Notes: a model not told the origin generated them from the sequence alone. Positions 10,407 to 21,645 are shown, counted from the first letter of the stretch. The stretch: DNA of 64,000 nucleotides from Papaver somniferum (GCF_003573695.1 NC_039362.1:109533120-109597119); one strand, 5' to 3'. Program-made: numbers and translations.

Positions 10407-13400
10407 TGAAAAACGGGGGTCTAACAACCTCACCCAATATTTCGGTTAGCAATCTGTATGGACTAACACCAATATAATTTTAAGAGAATCAACTAGACAG
10501 TCAGACTCAATCTTAATAAAAAGTAAATCAAAGAGTTATATCTCAGTTTCTCGATTCAATACTTACTCAAGCAAATAGAAATCTGCGAGGCTAATTGGAT
10601 ACAAGAGAAATTAACTTGAACGGTACCAAAGACCAATGTTCAAGGATCAATCAATTTCAATCAACAACCAAAGGTCGGATTTCCCAATTGATTGATTCAA
10701 TGCACAACCTGTGATATTTCTATTATATAACAAAATATAATGCGGAAAAGAAATAGCACATACACCAAAAGTTTTGTTAACGAGGAAACCGCAGATGCAG
10801 AAAAACCCCGAGACCTAGTCCAGATTGAACACACACTGTATTAAGCCACTATAGACACTAGCCTACTACAAACTAACTCCGGTCTGGACTGTAGTTGAAC
10901 CCCAATCAATCTCACACTGATCCAAGGTACAGTTGCGCTCCTTACGTCTCTGATCCCAGCAGGACACTACGCACTTGATTCCCTTAGATGATCTCACCCA
11001 CAACTAAGAGTTGTTACGACCCAAAGTCGAAGACTTTAATAAAAAAATATGTAACACACAGAAAAATCTTCGGTAATAGATAAATTTGTTTTCCACAGAA
11101 ATACCTACGAGTTTTGTTCCGTCTTTTGATAAATCAAGGTGAACATGAACCAATCGATAACCCAAACTTATATTCTCAAAGAACAACCCAGAATTATCTA
11201 TCACCTCACAATAATCTTAATCGACTAGCGAAACAAGATATTGTGGAATCACAAACGATGCGACGAAGATGTTTGTGACTTCTTATGTATCTTGCCTATC
11301 GGAGATATCAATCTCAAGCCAATCTTATGATTGTACTCGTACGATAGATACAACAAGATCAGATCACACAACTACAAGAAAAGTAGTCCGGTCTGGCTTC
11401 ACAATCCCAATGAGGTCTTTCAGTCGTTAACCTACAGGGTCTCGAGAAGAAACCTAAGGTTAAAGGAGAATCGACTCTAGCTAACACAACTAGTATCACA
11501 CAGGAGATGTGGGGATTAGGTTTCCCAGTTGCTAGAGTTCTCCTTTATATAATTTTCAAATCAGGGTTTGCAATCAATGTTAGCTTAGTAACAAAGCATT
11601 CAATAATCACCGTTAGATGAAAAACCTGATTCAACCAAATTGAACAGGAACATGAACCAATCAATAATACGAGTTTTGTTCCGTCTTTTAATAAATCAAG
11701 TTGAACAGGAACCAATCAATAATACCAGACTTATATTCCCGAAGAACAGCTTCGTATTATCAATCACCTCATAACAATCTTAATCGACGCAGCGAAAAAA
11801 GATATTGTGGAATCACAAACGATGAGACGATGTTTGTTTGTGATTACTTTTTATCTTGCCTATCGGAGATATAAAATCTCAAGACAATTATTACAATTGC
11901 ACTCGTACGATAGAAGATGCAAGATCAGATCACACAACTACAAGAAAAGTAGTATCGGTCTGGCTTCACAATTCCAATGAAGTCTTTAAGTCGTTAACCT
12001 GGTTTAGAAGAAGAAACCAAAGGTTAAAGGAGAATCTACTCTAGCTATGCAACTAGTATCACACGTAAGGTGTGGGGATTAGGTTTCCCAGTTGCTATAG
12101 TTCTCCCTTATATACACTTTCAAATCAGGGTTTGCAATCAATGTTAGCTTAGTAACAAAGCATTCAATATTCACGGTTAGATGAAAACCTGATTAGATTC
12201 AAGCTAGTATCTTTCAACCGTTAGATCGAATCTTAGCTTGTTATACACAAATGAAATGTATTTCATTTAGGTTTGAGTAACCGTACCTAAACGTGTACAC
12301 TTGGTTGGTTCACAACAGTTAACCAAATGGTTAGCCATATGAGCACTTTCATATCAACCATATTCTTCTTTACCACAACTAGTTCAAATGACTCAAATGA
12401 ACTAGTTAAAGAGTTGTTCAATTGCTTAGATATTTTGAAGACACAATTGAAACAAAATTGGTTTGATTCACTTGAATCGATTCATGAACATTATATCCAC
12501 GGTTTGCAAAGATTGCATTCCTTATAATTTAAATGTTTAAGTTCATGAACTGACCGATTTGATAAAGTAACCAGCTTAAGTATGCGTATGGGTATGCGTA
12601 CCTAAGCAACCATATTTGAGTTGGTTTTGGTTTCCAACCTCAGCAGAAATTCTCGGGTAGAAAACTTCCGTCAGTATGCGTACGGGTCTGCACACTTAAG
12701 GTAACTGGTTAAGAGTTTGTCAATTCCCAAACTCAGCAGATATTCACAGACATGAACTTCCGCCAGTATGCGTACATGTACGCACACTTAACCTGTCTCC
12801 TTCACCAATTTCGTACACACACATATGCATACACTTGGTTCCCGATTCATGGATTTATACACTAATGTGCGAACACACTATATATGCTTATATCCAAATA
12901 TGGTTACATAATCTCAACTCTACACTTCAATCATTGAAACATTCTTAGAGGATGTTATATAGTTGTTATTCACAAACTATTTTCCATCAAAACGATTTTC
13001 AAGATATTGAAATGTCAACATGACCTTCTTCACGAGTAAAGATGAACTTGGATAAAGCGAAAGCTTACCAACACATATTTCGAGAATAGATAGGCGAGTT
13101 GAACTCGGCTCGAAATAGCAAATGTGTATAATTGAAATCTATATACTTATACGAATTTTGTCTCAAGAGTAGGAGATAGAGTAGATATACTTTTGAGTGA
13201 TAGATAAGTTCAAGTCTCCACATACCTTTTAGTCGATGAAGTTCCACTGGTTCCTTGAGTAGTTCTTCGTCTTCATATGATGATCGCGGTGGAGTCTGGA
13301 GCTCAACTACACTTAACTATCTTAGTCCGAGACTTTAGCTATAAGTAGACTAGAAATCAAGACATATAGTTTTGACAACTAAATTATACAAACAAGCTTG

Positions 13401-13442
13401 AGATAGCAACGCTTGCGAGTTCGACCGATAAATGCTCTAACA
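10407..13442 (-). repeat. 3' LTR of the Copia element, enlarged by internal duplication
   Basis: On the plus strand it runs from TGAAAAACGGGGGTC to GCTCTAACA, matching both ends of the solo LTR at 14790-17103. It is 3036 bp long against 2314 bp for the solo copy. Part of the difference is an internal tandem duplication: 11106-11632 and 11668-12195 are near copies, about 562 bp apart, sharing GAGTTTTGTTCCGTCTTTT and AATCAGGGTTTGCAATCAAT. 12580-12850 carries repeats based on GTATGCGTAC. Confidence 0.8.
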
Positions 13443-14311
13443 ATCTCCCCCTTTGTCAATTTTAGTGACAAAACTATCAATACATATAAATTACAAAATA
13501 AATAAATTTTGCAGCTTCTCTTCCACATGCATGATCTCCTTGGTTCTTCAATATTACTCGAAATCTTCATCACTTCCAAGTACTCCAATGATTCCAAAGG
13601 TTGTAAGTTCAACATCATCGTTGTTGAAAATCCGTAGCCATAACAATGAGAAAACACAAGCTCTCAATCATTGTTACACAATGTCATAGTACTATTACAC
13701 AACATCAAAGTTCAATTATATCACAACTTCGACAACAATACTATGGTGATATGTGTCACTCCCCCTTAGTCAATACTTTCATCTCAACATGAAAACCACT
13801 CCCCCTTACATAATGATCCGAAAACCATATGTATTTGTAGTGTGAACTACACATTAATTCTCCCCCTTTTTGTCAATAAAACTGGCAAAGGTACGAAAAC
13901 TAGTGGGATCCTAATGAAATTTCCATGGAGATGCTTCAAGACCAAAGAAAAGCACATATCAACTTGTTTAGATGCAATCATAAAGCCGAAGCTAAATGCA
14001 TTCATCAAGGAGTTTATAAAGATACAAGATAACCCCTATAATATTCCACAGTCGCACTCCCCACAAAGATATGGAAATTAAGCGCAAATTCAAAAAGAAC
14101 TCTCCCCCATACAATGTCATTCCCGAAAGAACAACAAGAGCGACCTTACTTTTTACGAGAAAAGAAGGATTTTTTTTAAAAAAAAAAAAAACTTAGACAA
14201 GGAATACATCTACTAGAAACAAATGTGGAATCAAAGCAACACTACTCAAGGAATTCCAAACTCAATTTCCCAATATATCGAGATAAGCGTGGGGGAAAGA
14301 GTTATGGAGAG
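13443..14311 (-). other. Region between RNase H and 3' LTR with multiple polypurine tracts
   Basis: No env-like frame is readable on the minus strand. The motif CTCCCCC (GGGGGAG in element sense) recurs at about 13445, 13759, 13799, 13859 and 14102. The tract at 13443-13456 abuts the 3' LTR (TGTTAGAGCA in element sense) and is the working polypurine tract. Repeated tracts of this kind upstream of the 3' LTR are, to my knowledge, a described hallmark of Sireviruses. Confidence 0.6.
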
Positions 14312-14784
14312 CTAATGAACCAGAAAAACACCAATAGATTGCTGTAAATGTTGAAACGTATCAGTGTGTAACGGTTTGGTGAGAATATATGCCAATTGTT
14401 GTTCAGAAGGCACAAATTCCATGTTGATGATACCATTCTCATAAAGATCTCGAATAAAATGATACATTATGTCAATGTGCTTAGTCCTTGAGTGCTCAAC
14501 TGGATTCTCCGTTATGCGAATAGCACTAGTGTTATCGCATAAAATTTTCATTATTCCAGTGTTGATTCCATAATCAGTAAGCATTTGTTTCATCCATAGA
14601 AGTTGAGTACAACATGAACTTGCAGAAATGTATTCTGCTGCACATGTTGAGAGGGATTGTGAATTTTGTTTCTTGCTATGCCAAGCTACAAGATTTAATC
14701 CTACATAGTAGAACCCCCCGAAGTACTCTTTCTGTCTTCCACACATCCTGCCCAATCTGCATATGAATAAGCAGTAAGATCAGT
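14312..14784 (-). pseudogene. Copia RNase H domain (C-terminal pol)
   Basis: The frame encodes the terminal part of Copia polyprotein. Visible motifs are ADWAGC followed by DRKSTSGG (in a shifted frame at 14700-14784), WHSKKQNSQSLSTCAAEYI, CDNTSAI, then HSRTKHIDI and LTKPL. These are the conserved RNase H blocks, and the DNTSA aspartate is present. There is a frameshift after STSGG and an unusual CAAEY in place of the usual AEAEY. The sequence joins directly to the RT part at 17104-17463 once the solo LTR and one GTTAG copy are removed, which proves the nesting. Not functional. Confidence 0.85.
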
Positions 14785-14789
14785 GTTAG

Positions 14790-17103
14790 TGAAAAAAGCG
14801 GGGGTCTAACAACACCACCCAATATTTCGCTTAACAATCTGTATGGACTAACTCCGAAACACTTTCTAGAGAATCAACTAGACAGTCAGCGAGTTTATAA
14901 TCAAACACAAGAAATAACTTGGACGGTACCAAATACCAATGTCCAAGGATCAATCAATATCAATCAACAACCAAAGGTCGGATTTCCAATTGATTGATTC
15001 AAAAGCACAACTTGTACTATTTCAATTATATAAACAAATATAATGCGGAAATAGAAATAACACAGACACCAGAAATTTGTAAACAAGGAAACCGCAAATG
15101 TAGAAAAACCCTGGGACCTAGTCCAGATTGAATACACACTGTATTAAGCCGCTACAGACACTAGCCTACTCCAAGCTAACTTCGGAATGGACTATAGTTG
15201 AACCCCAATCAGTCTCCCACTGATCCAAGGTACAGTTGTACTCCCTACGCCTTTGTTCCCAGCAGGATACTGCGCACTTGATTCTTTTAGCTGATCTCAC
15301 CCACAACTAAGAGTTGCTACGACCCAACATCGCAGGCTCTAACAATAAACAAATCTGTCTCACACAGACAAGTCTATCAAAGGATCAATCTGTCTCCCAC
15401 AGAAAAACCCTAAAAGTTTTTGTTCCGTCTTTTGATAATAATCAAGGTGAACAGGAACCAATTCATTATCCGGTCTTATATTCCCGAAAAACAGCCTATA
15501 TTAATCAATCACCTCACAACAATCTTAATCGTATGGTGGCGAAACAAGATGTCGTGGAATCACAACGATGAGACGAAGGTGTTTGTGATTACTTTTTATA
15601 TCTTGCCTATCGGAGAACTCTCACGATCTCAATCAAATCAATATGATTGTACTGTTGCGATAGAAGATGCAAGATCAGATCACACAACTACGATAAAAGT
15701 AGTAACAGTCTGGCTTCACAATCCCAATGAAGTATTTAAGTCGTTAACCTTGTTTTAGAAGAAGAAAACCCAAGGTCAAGGGAGAATCGACTCTAGTACG
15801 CAAACTAGTATCACACGTAAGGTGTGGGGATTAGTTTTGCACAATACTAGATGTCTCCTTTATATAGCCTTTCAAATCAGGGTTTTGCCTTAGTTACAAA
15901 GCAATCAATATTCACCGTTTGATGAAAACCTGATTTAGATTCAAGCTAATATTTCTCAACCGTTAGATCGAAAACTTAGCTTGTCATACACAAATGACTA
16001 TGCGCTTCTAGGTTTGTTAACCGCACCCAAACGTGTACATTGTTGGTTCACCAATAGTCTACCCAAAGAGGTTAACCATATGAGCGTTTCATACCAACCA
16101 TGTTCTTCTTCACCATAACTAATTCAATTGACTCAAATGAACTAGTTAAGAGAGTTGTTCAATTGCAAGGAAATCTTATGTAACTACACAAGACACAATT
16201 GAAGCAAAGATGATTTGATTCACTCAAATCGTTTCATGAAATTTAATAGCCACGGTTTGCAAATGCATTTCTTAGTCTTTTAAGATTAAGTTCAGAAATC
16301 ATCTTTAGATATATAACCTTCTCAAGTTCGCAGACTAGGTTCGCGGACTTAAGACACCGGATAGAGTTTACAAACTCCAGCAGAAATTCTCGGGTTCGAG
16401 AACTACGCCGGTTCGCGGACTGGGTTCGCGGACTTGGCTCATGCAAGTAGTTTGTCAACTCCAGCAAAAATTCTCGGGTTTGAGAACTTCGGCAGTTCGC
16501 GGACTGAGTTCGCGGACTTGGCACTTGCCATAATTCCGGTTCTCTTGATCAAAAAAGTTCGAAAACTTCGGTTCAAGGAATCCATTGGTTATGTAATCTA
16601 AACTCTCATTCCAATCATTGAAATATTCTTAGAGGACGTTATATAGTTGTTACACTATTTCTCATCAAAGTAATTTTCAAAGTGATTGAAATATTCATGA
16701 CTTTCGTCACTAGGTAAAGATAAACTTGGTCGAAGCGAAAAGCTTACCAACACATATTTAGAGATATAGATAGGCGAGGTATACTCGGCTCGAAATACCA
16801 AATGTGTATGATCTAGTCTATATATATAGCATACGACTTTTGTCTCAAAGAGTAGGAGATAGAATAGATAGACTTTTGAGTGACAGATAATTTCAAGTCT
16901 CCACATACCTTTTTGTCGAGAAGTTCCACCAGTTCCTTATGATGAATCGCCATGAAGTCCTTGAGCTCAACTACACTTACTATCCTAGTCCGAAACTTAG
17001 CTATAAGAGACTAGAAATCAAGACTTATAGTTTTGATTACTAACATTGACAAACATGCTTGAGATAGAAATACATGCGAGTTTGACCGAGCAGTGCTCTA
17101 ACA
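14790..17103 (-). mobile_element. Solo LTR of the same Copia family, nested in pol
   Basis: A 2314-bp LTR from TGAAAAAAGCGGGGGTC to GCTCTAACA, flanked by exact GTTAG copies at 14785-14789 and 17104-17108. It lies within the Copia pol reading frame and there is no internal region, so it arose by LTR-LTR recombination. 16310-16530 has two to three tandem repeats pairing GTTCGCGGACT with GGTTCGCGGACTT, separated by TTCTCGGGTTCGAGAACT. Confidence 0.9.
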
Positions 17104-18074
17104 GTTAGTATCAAAAGTATAAGAGAGACCATACCCGACGGTGTGATTAACATTGCGTATGATCCTTTTTGCAGCTGCAAGATGATATTCCTTTGGATTT
17201 GCTTGAAACCTAGCACAACAACCAACTCTAAAAGCAACATCAGGTCTAGTGGTTGTGAGATATAAGAGGCTTCCAATGATAGATCGGTAAAGTTTTTGAT
17301 CCACATTCACACCTTTATCATCTCGATGTAGTTTACCAGTGGTAGGCATAGGAGTCAGTTTAGGAGTTGACTTATCAAGGCCGAATCTTGAAACAAGATC
17401 CTTTGCATATTTCTCTTGAGATAAGTGCATTCCATCCTTGTGTTGTTGAATTTGTAACCCCAAAAAGAATTTTAATTCACCAACATTGCTTATTTCAAAC
17501 TCCTTACCAAGAGAGACTTGAAAATCTTTTGCAAGTTTCTCTAATGTTGATCAATAGATGATATCATATACACACACTTGAGCAATCACAACATCTTTTC
17601 CACTCCATTTGGTAAACAATATTTTATCAGCTCCACCTCTCGAAAAACCTTTCCCAAGAAGAGATGAGGTCAGTTTTTCGAACTAGGCACGAGGTGCTTG
17701 TTTCAACCCATATAGTGCCTTATTGAGTTTAAGCACGTGATCATGGAAATCAGGGTTTTCAAATCCCTTAGGTTGAGCTACATAAACTTCTTCCTTTAAG
17801 TTTCCGTTTAGGAAAACAGATTTGATGTCCATTTGAAATAGCTTAACCTTAAGAAAACAAGCATGAGCTAATAATAATCTAATGGACTCAAGGCTTGCCA
17901 CAAGAGCAAAGGTTTCGTCAAAGTCGATTCCTTCAATTTGTGAATACCCTTGAGCGACAAGTCTAGCTTTTTTCCTGACAATGGTCCCGAACTCATCAGA
18001 CTTATTCTTAAATATCCATTTAGTGCCAACAATATTGACATTGGGAGGACAAGGTACAAGCTTCCATACATCTT
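17104..18074 (-). pseudogene. Copia reverse transcriptase
   Basis: A single frame on the minus strand covers most of the RT, broken by two stops (TAG at 17683-17685 and TGA at 17551-17553). Seen in order: LFQMDIKSVFLNGNLKEEVY (first catalytic aspartate in MDIK), NKALYGLKQAPRA, then CVYDIIY where YVDD-IIF is expected, then KYAKDLVSRFGL and YRSIIGSLLYLTTTRPD. The catalytic YVDD has become CVYD, losing one metal-binding aspartate. Upstream of 17901 the frame shifts again. The RT is dead by stops and by active-site loss. Confidence 0.85.
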
Positions 18075-18093
18075 GCCTTTGAAATTGATTTAA

Positions 18094-18555
18094 CTATTCA
18101 TGCATTGCATTCACCCATACGGAATCGCTAAGAGCTTTGTCAGTATTTCTTGGTTCTATTTGTGAAAGATAACAACCAAAATTGCACATATTTTGAAGTT
18201 GCCCTCTTGTCTTTGCAGTAGAATCTCTTCCTCCAATGATACTGTTGTGATCATGATTCCTTTGAACCCAGAGTTGTCGTGGAGGGACACGTTCTTGTTC
18301 AATAGGAGTAGCCTGATCAATTCTCTTCTCCTCGTCACTAGAAAAATCAGGATCAGTAACAGTAGGAATAACTTCAACTGACTCTGGAATTTCTTTGACT
18401 TTCTCAGTTGTCTCGGTAGGAGGAAATTCAGCAGGATAAATATCATGGTGAAAATTACTAATATCATCAATGATAACATTAGCAGATTCCATCATAACTT
18501 GGGTTCTGAGATTGAACACTCGGAAACCACGACTTTCAGAAGCATAGCCAAGAAA
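18094..18555 (-). pseudogene. Copia integrase C-terminal region and linker
   Basis: Starting at the CACTA junction, the frame reads FLGYASESRGFRVFNLRTQ, the conserved GKNGY/FLGYS-type block at the end of Copia integrase. An acidic Ser/Pro/Glu-rich linker leading toward RT follows. The reading frame before FLGYA is foreign (it derives from the CACTA terminus), so the integrase catalytic core is missing. The frame ends at a stop at 18094 before the RT block. Confidence 0.75.
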
Positions 18556-19205
18556 CACTAGTACAGAATGGCCTTTAGCCACGCCAGATATAAATTTCCT
18601 TGTCACGCCTTTTTGGTTTTGGCGTGTCTATAGGGTATACTTCTACCCTATAGACACGCCATGTTCTATGGGTGTGTTAATATAAGTGCTTTCAGCCGCG
18701 CCAGGGCTAGTAGCGTGTCCAAATATCAACCGTTTAGTCACGTTAACTTTTAATTTTTGATTGGGCGTGTTTGTAGACCAGTCTATGGCCACGTTAACCA
18801 GTTGTGGCGTGTCCATAAAAATAGTCACGCCACTTGAGGCGTGTTTAAAATTTTAGTTTTATTAGACACGCCAGTATGCGTGTCCATAGTGTACGATTTG
18901 CAGACACGCTGGTTAAGTTGCGTGGCTATAAAGTTGGTTTTATTAGACATGCTAGTATGCGTGTCCGTAGTGGGCATTTTATAGCCACGCCGGTTGTATT
19001 GCGTGGCTAAAAAGTTCGGTTTATTGGACACGCTAGTATGCGTGTCCATAGTGTGTGTTTTATAGACACGCTGGTTTATATGCGTGGTTTATATGCGTTT
19101 TATAGACACGCTGGCTTATATGCGTGGTTAAAAGTTGGTTTTATTAGACACACTAGTATGCGTGTCCATAGTGTGCGTTTATAGACACACCAGTTCTATT
19201 TATTA
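18556..19205. mobile_element. CACTA-type transposon end with subterminal repeats
   Basis: The Copia frame is interrupted exactly at CACTAGTACAGAATGGCC, a typical CACTA terminal inverted repeat. Inside it are many copies of GACACGC/GCGTGTC in both orientations and a perfect hairpin, GGCGTGTCTATAGGGTA at 18621-18637 pairing with 18644-18660 over a 6-nt loop. From about 18780 the sequence is tandemly repeated with a period near 80 bp (starts near 18861, 18942, 19022). Such arrays are where CACTA transposase binds in known systems. The opposite end (expected ...GTACTAGTG) was not found, so the element is truncated or its partner end is decayed. Confidence 0.65.
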
Positions 19206-19289
19206 CTGGGTATGGGTATACATGAAATGGGCTGTAACTGCGACAACACTGTCCCAGCTCTGTTGAGGGCCTTTTTCTTCTCCATCCCA

Positions 19290-19405
19290 ACAGTCATTAA
19301 CTGACTTTCAAAAAATAAATAAAAAAGCTTCTGCCCAAATTCGAACGCATGGTCTCGACTCGAAGGAGGTAGGTAACGAATCAACCCACCAAGCTGACCA
19401 TCTAT
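19290..19405 (-). repeat. Possible tRNA-derived SINE fragment
   Basis: On the minus strand, GGTCAGCTTGGTGGGTTG resembles a degenerate A box and GCGTTCGAATTTGGGC a degenerate B box (consensus GGTTCGANNCC). They are about 45 bp apart and followed by A/T-rich sequence. This spacing suggests a tRNA-related SINE head. No flanking direct repeat or clear tail was identified. Confidence 0.35.
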
Positions 19406-20124
19406 AGTTATTTAAGATTAGTTACAATAAACTGTTTGTGCTATTCTAGAGGATCCAAAGGATAGTTACAATCTATACATGAATCATTTGATGCTCCCGC
19501 AACTCACAAAGAAGAAATTCTTCCTCTTCCTCCTCATGCTCTGCAACTCATTCATCCCTTTTACCCCAAACCTATATTTCCATTTCCTCCTCCTTTACTA
19601 CTCTTTCACCCATTTAATCCCAAACACTAGTACTAATGCTTGGACTTGGTTTTGTTGTTGTTTCTTGTTTGCTGCTGAATCCATTAAAATATTTTGGTGC
19701 TTAAGTGTTTTAATGGATTCAACAACAAACAAGAAGAGAACAGCAAAAACAAGTCCAAGATGCTCTGCCAAGTTAACCTGCAGCTGAATGGCTATAAATA
19801 ACTCATCTGATAGACTTGCCTTATATGAATGCATAAAACCAAACGGTTGACCTAAAAATGCACCTCTTAATTGGAGTAAAAGCTAAAGAATTAAGTGACT
19901 AGATTTAGGCTTTGGAAATAGGGTTTAGCAGAGTAATGACGGCTTTGAAGAGGGTGTGCATGGCATTGAAAAGGCGTTGAAATCCAAGCGACAGACACTT
20001 GACCAAGCTCCATAAAAGAACATTTATGGCTAAGCTACTACCATTATTTAAACAAGGCGGGGGGATAAACGGATTATTATACCAAAAGAAGAAATTATAG
20101 AAATAGAGATTAAGAAAACAGATA
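19406..20124. other. Upstream region of the acidic gene at 20125
   Basis: No coding sequence is supported. An inverted pair near 19665-19740 (TGCTGAATCCATTAAAA and TTTTAATGGATTCA) can form a hairpin around AATATTTTGGTGCTTAAGTG. TATAAATA at 19793-19800 could be a TATA box for the downstream gene, but it lies more than 300 bp from the ATG. Confidence 0.35.
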
Positions 20125-20888
20125 ATGGCAGATAATGCTAGTAGTTCAGCAAATGGAAATCACAATGAGCCACCACCCGATTCAGATGCAATGGTACGTG
20201 AAAAGTTGACAATTGGGACTTTATCAAGCTCTGAGATTGAAAGGTTGATTCCTTTTCTGAATCAGGAGAAGATAAGGAAGAAAGAGCAAGAAGAGCGGGA
20301 AGAATTTGAAAGATTAAGGGTTGAGAATGATGAGGAATTTCAGTTGTGGATGAGAAAGTCGGATGCCAAAGAGGCAAGTCTACACAGGAAGAAGCTTCAA
20401 CGACGAGGAGAGTGGAAATGTTCATGGGGGAAAACTCGCAGTGCGACTGAAAGTGATAGTGAAGATGAAGAAAAAAACTGTGAAAGACTAGAAGATGAGG
20501 AGAACAGTGATGATTCGATGAAGAGATATGAGAGAGCAAAAGAAGCAGAGAGGAAAAAGAGGAAAATGCAAGAGTTTGAAGATATGATGTACAAGTGTTA
20601 TCTCGCCGAAAAGAAGAACAACCCTCGTAAGTTTGATCGAACCGTGTCAGAACCCCTGAACGTGGATTCTGACGGAGAGGAGATTCCTGGGTTAGACCTC
20701 GATGGGGAGCCTGTTTTTTCTGGCGGTGAGATGGTGGTTTGCAGTGAAGCAGAAGATGAGGAAGAAGAAACCGAGATGATGATCTCCAGGGTCCCTACAC
20801 ATCTTCAGACAATGATGATGGTACTGGTGCCTACTATGAAGATGATAAGTTAAACTACAGCAGCAACAGTGGTGGTGATTCTTGGTGA
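20125..20888 (+). pseudogene. Acidic, charged coiled-coil protein, frameshifted near the 3' end
   Basis: The ATG at 20125 opens about 225 good codons: a Ser/Asn/Pro-rich start, then LTIGTLSSSEIERLIPFLNQ, then long Lys/Glu/Arg helices with Asp/Glu clusters (SDSEDEE, EEKNCERLEDEENSDD) and RTVSEPLNVDSDGEEIPGL. The annotated frame ends at 20853 in a low-quality tail (MMISRVPTHLQTMM). The alternative frame from about 20775 instead gives an acidic Ser/Asn/Tyr/Gly-rich end stopping at TGA 20886-20888, so a 1-nt shift in the GAAGAAGAAACC run is likely. Nuclear location is suggested by the basic and acidic clusters. No family is recognised; a transposon accessory gene is possible because it sits next to a CACTA end. 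Confidence 0.55.
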
Positions 20889-21448
20889 TTGCCTTATAGG
20901 TACTGTCAAATCCCTTAGAACTAGAGCAATGTGATGTTCTGATTACTATTTCTCTTGTGCATCTTCGTGAAAACTTGTGGGGATATTGATGGTACTTTAT
21001 GTTGCTGAAGAAGTGTATGGAGAATGGGGTTCAATTTCAGACATTTGGTGGTTATTTTTTGTTTGATAGATGCATGGTGTTGATGAAGATCTTAGAAGAT
21101 GTAAGGTGATTTTGAGGTTCAGGTTGCAGCAGGTTCATTGTTTGGATAGCAGCTGAGAGAGTTGCAGTGGTTATGATGGGTAAACCTTTTATGTCAGGTA
21201 GATTAGTAATGTTGCAGCTTTGAATTTTGGTTGTAAAAAGAAAGTTGTAATGGCACTGGTAGCTTGTCGGGTGTTTATATTTGGTATTCTGTTTGCTTCT
21301 TTAGATGTAATTAAACTAGTTGTGTTCTTCTAGTTGTTTGAATTTTAGTAGTATTAAACTTGTGATGGATGTAAGTCTGAAGGGTTTGAAGAAATTTGTC
21401 AGTTTTATTGCTCTTTTGATTTCAGTAGTAATGGATTGAATACAATAG
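20889..21448 (+). other. 3' untranslated region of the acidic gene
   Basis: T/G-rich sequence without open frames, typical of a plant 3' UTR. Possible near-upstream signals include AATACAATAG near 21440. It ends at the start of the direct repeat at 21449. Confidence 0.4.
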
Positions 21449-21645
21449 ATGTACAAACAAGCAATGTTCTTGGTGAATGATTCTAAAATTCCAATGATTG
21501 TAAAGTAGAGATTGGTAGGAACGACTGAATTAGTGAATCAATAGGGTATATAAAATGCTGGTTAAGATGGTAGAAACTAGGGTACTACTCCAGTTTATAA
21601 AATGCTGTTGGAGTAAGATTAATTCAAAGACTATTTTAGGCCCAA
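21449..21645. repeat. Direct repeat R1 (copy of 23236-23435)
   Basis: TGTACAAACAAGCAATGTTC through GGAGTAAGATTAATTC is repeated at 23236 with about 90% identity. Together with the following 500 bp it forms one block whose second copy was split by the long insertion at 23436. Confidence 0.85.

Larger units (their letters stand above)
10407..18555 (-). mobile_element. Truncated Copia retrotransposon (Sirevirus-like)
   Basis: In minus sense, from right to left, the element shows the integrase tail, RT, RNase H, a non-coding region rich in GGGGGAG tracts, and a 3' LTR. The order is Copia-type and the RNase H and RT motifs resemble the SIRE/Maximus lineage. The 5' half (5' LTR, gag, protease, integrase core) is missing, because at 18556 the reading frame runs into a CACTA-type transposon end. 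A solo LTR of the same family has inserted into pol. 10402-10406 (GTGTG) would be the left target site, but its partner is lost. Confidence 0.8.

Noticed and set aside
16243..16524. Minus-strand frame with repeated SPRTQSANRRSS peptide
   Set aside because: It mirrors the tandem GTTCGCGGACT repeats of the solo LTR; repeats, not a protein.
18825..19049. Minus-strand frame with a 27-residue peptide repeat
   Set aside because: It is the translation of the 80-bp CACTA subterminal repeat, whose period is near a multiple of three.
19290..19405. True tRNA gene
   Set aside because: A and B boxes are degenerate and no cloverleaf with proper acceptor stem is apparent; at most a SINE head.
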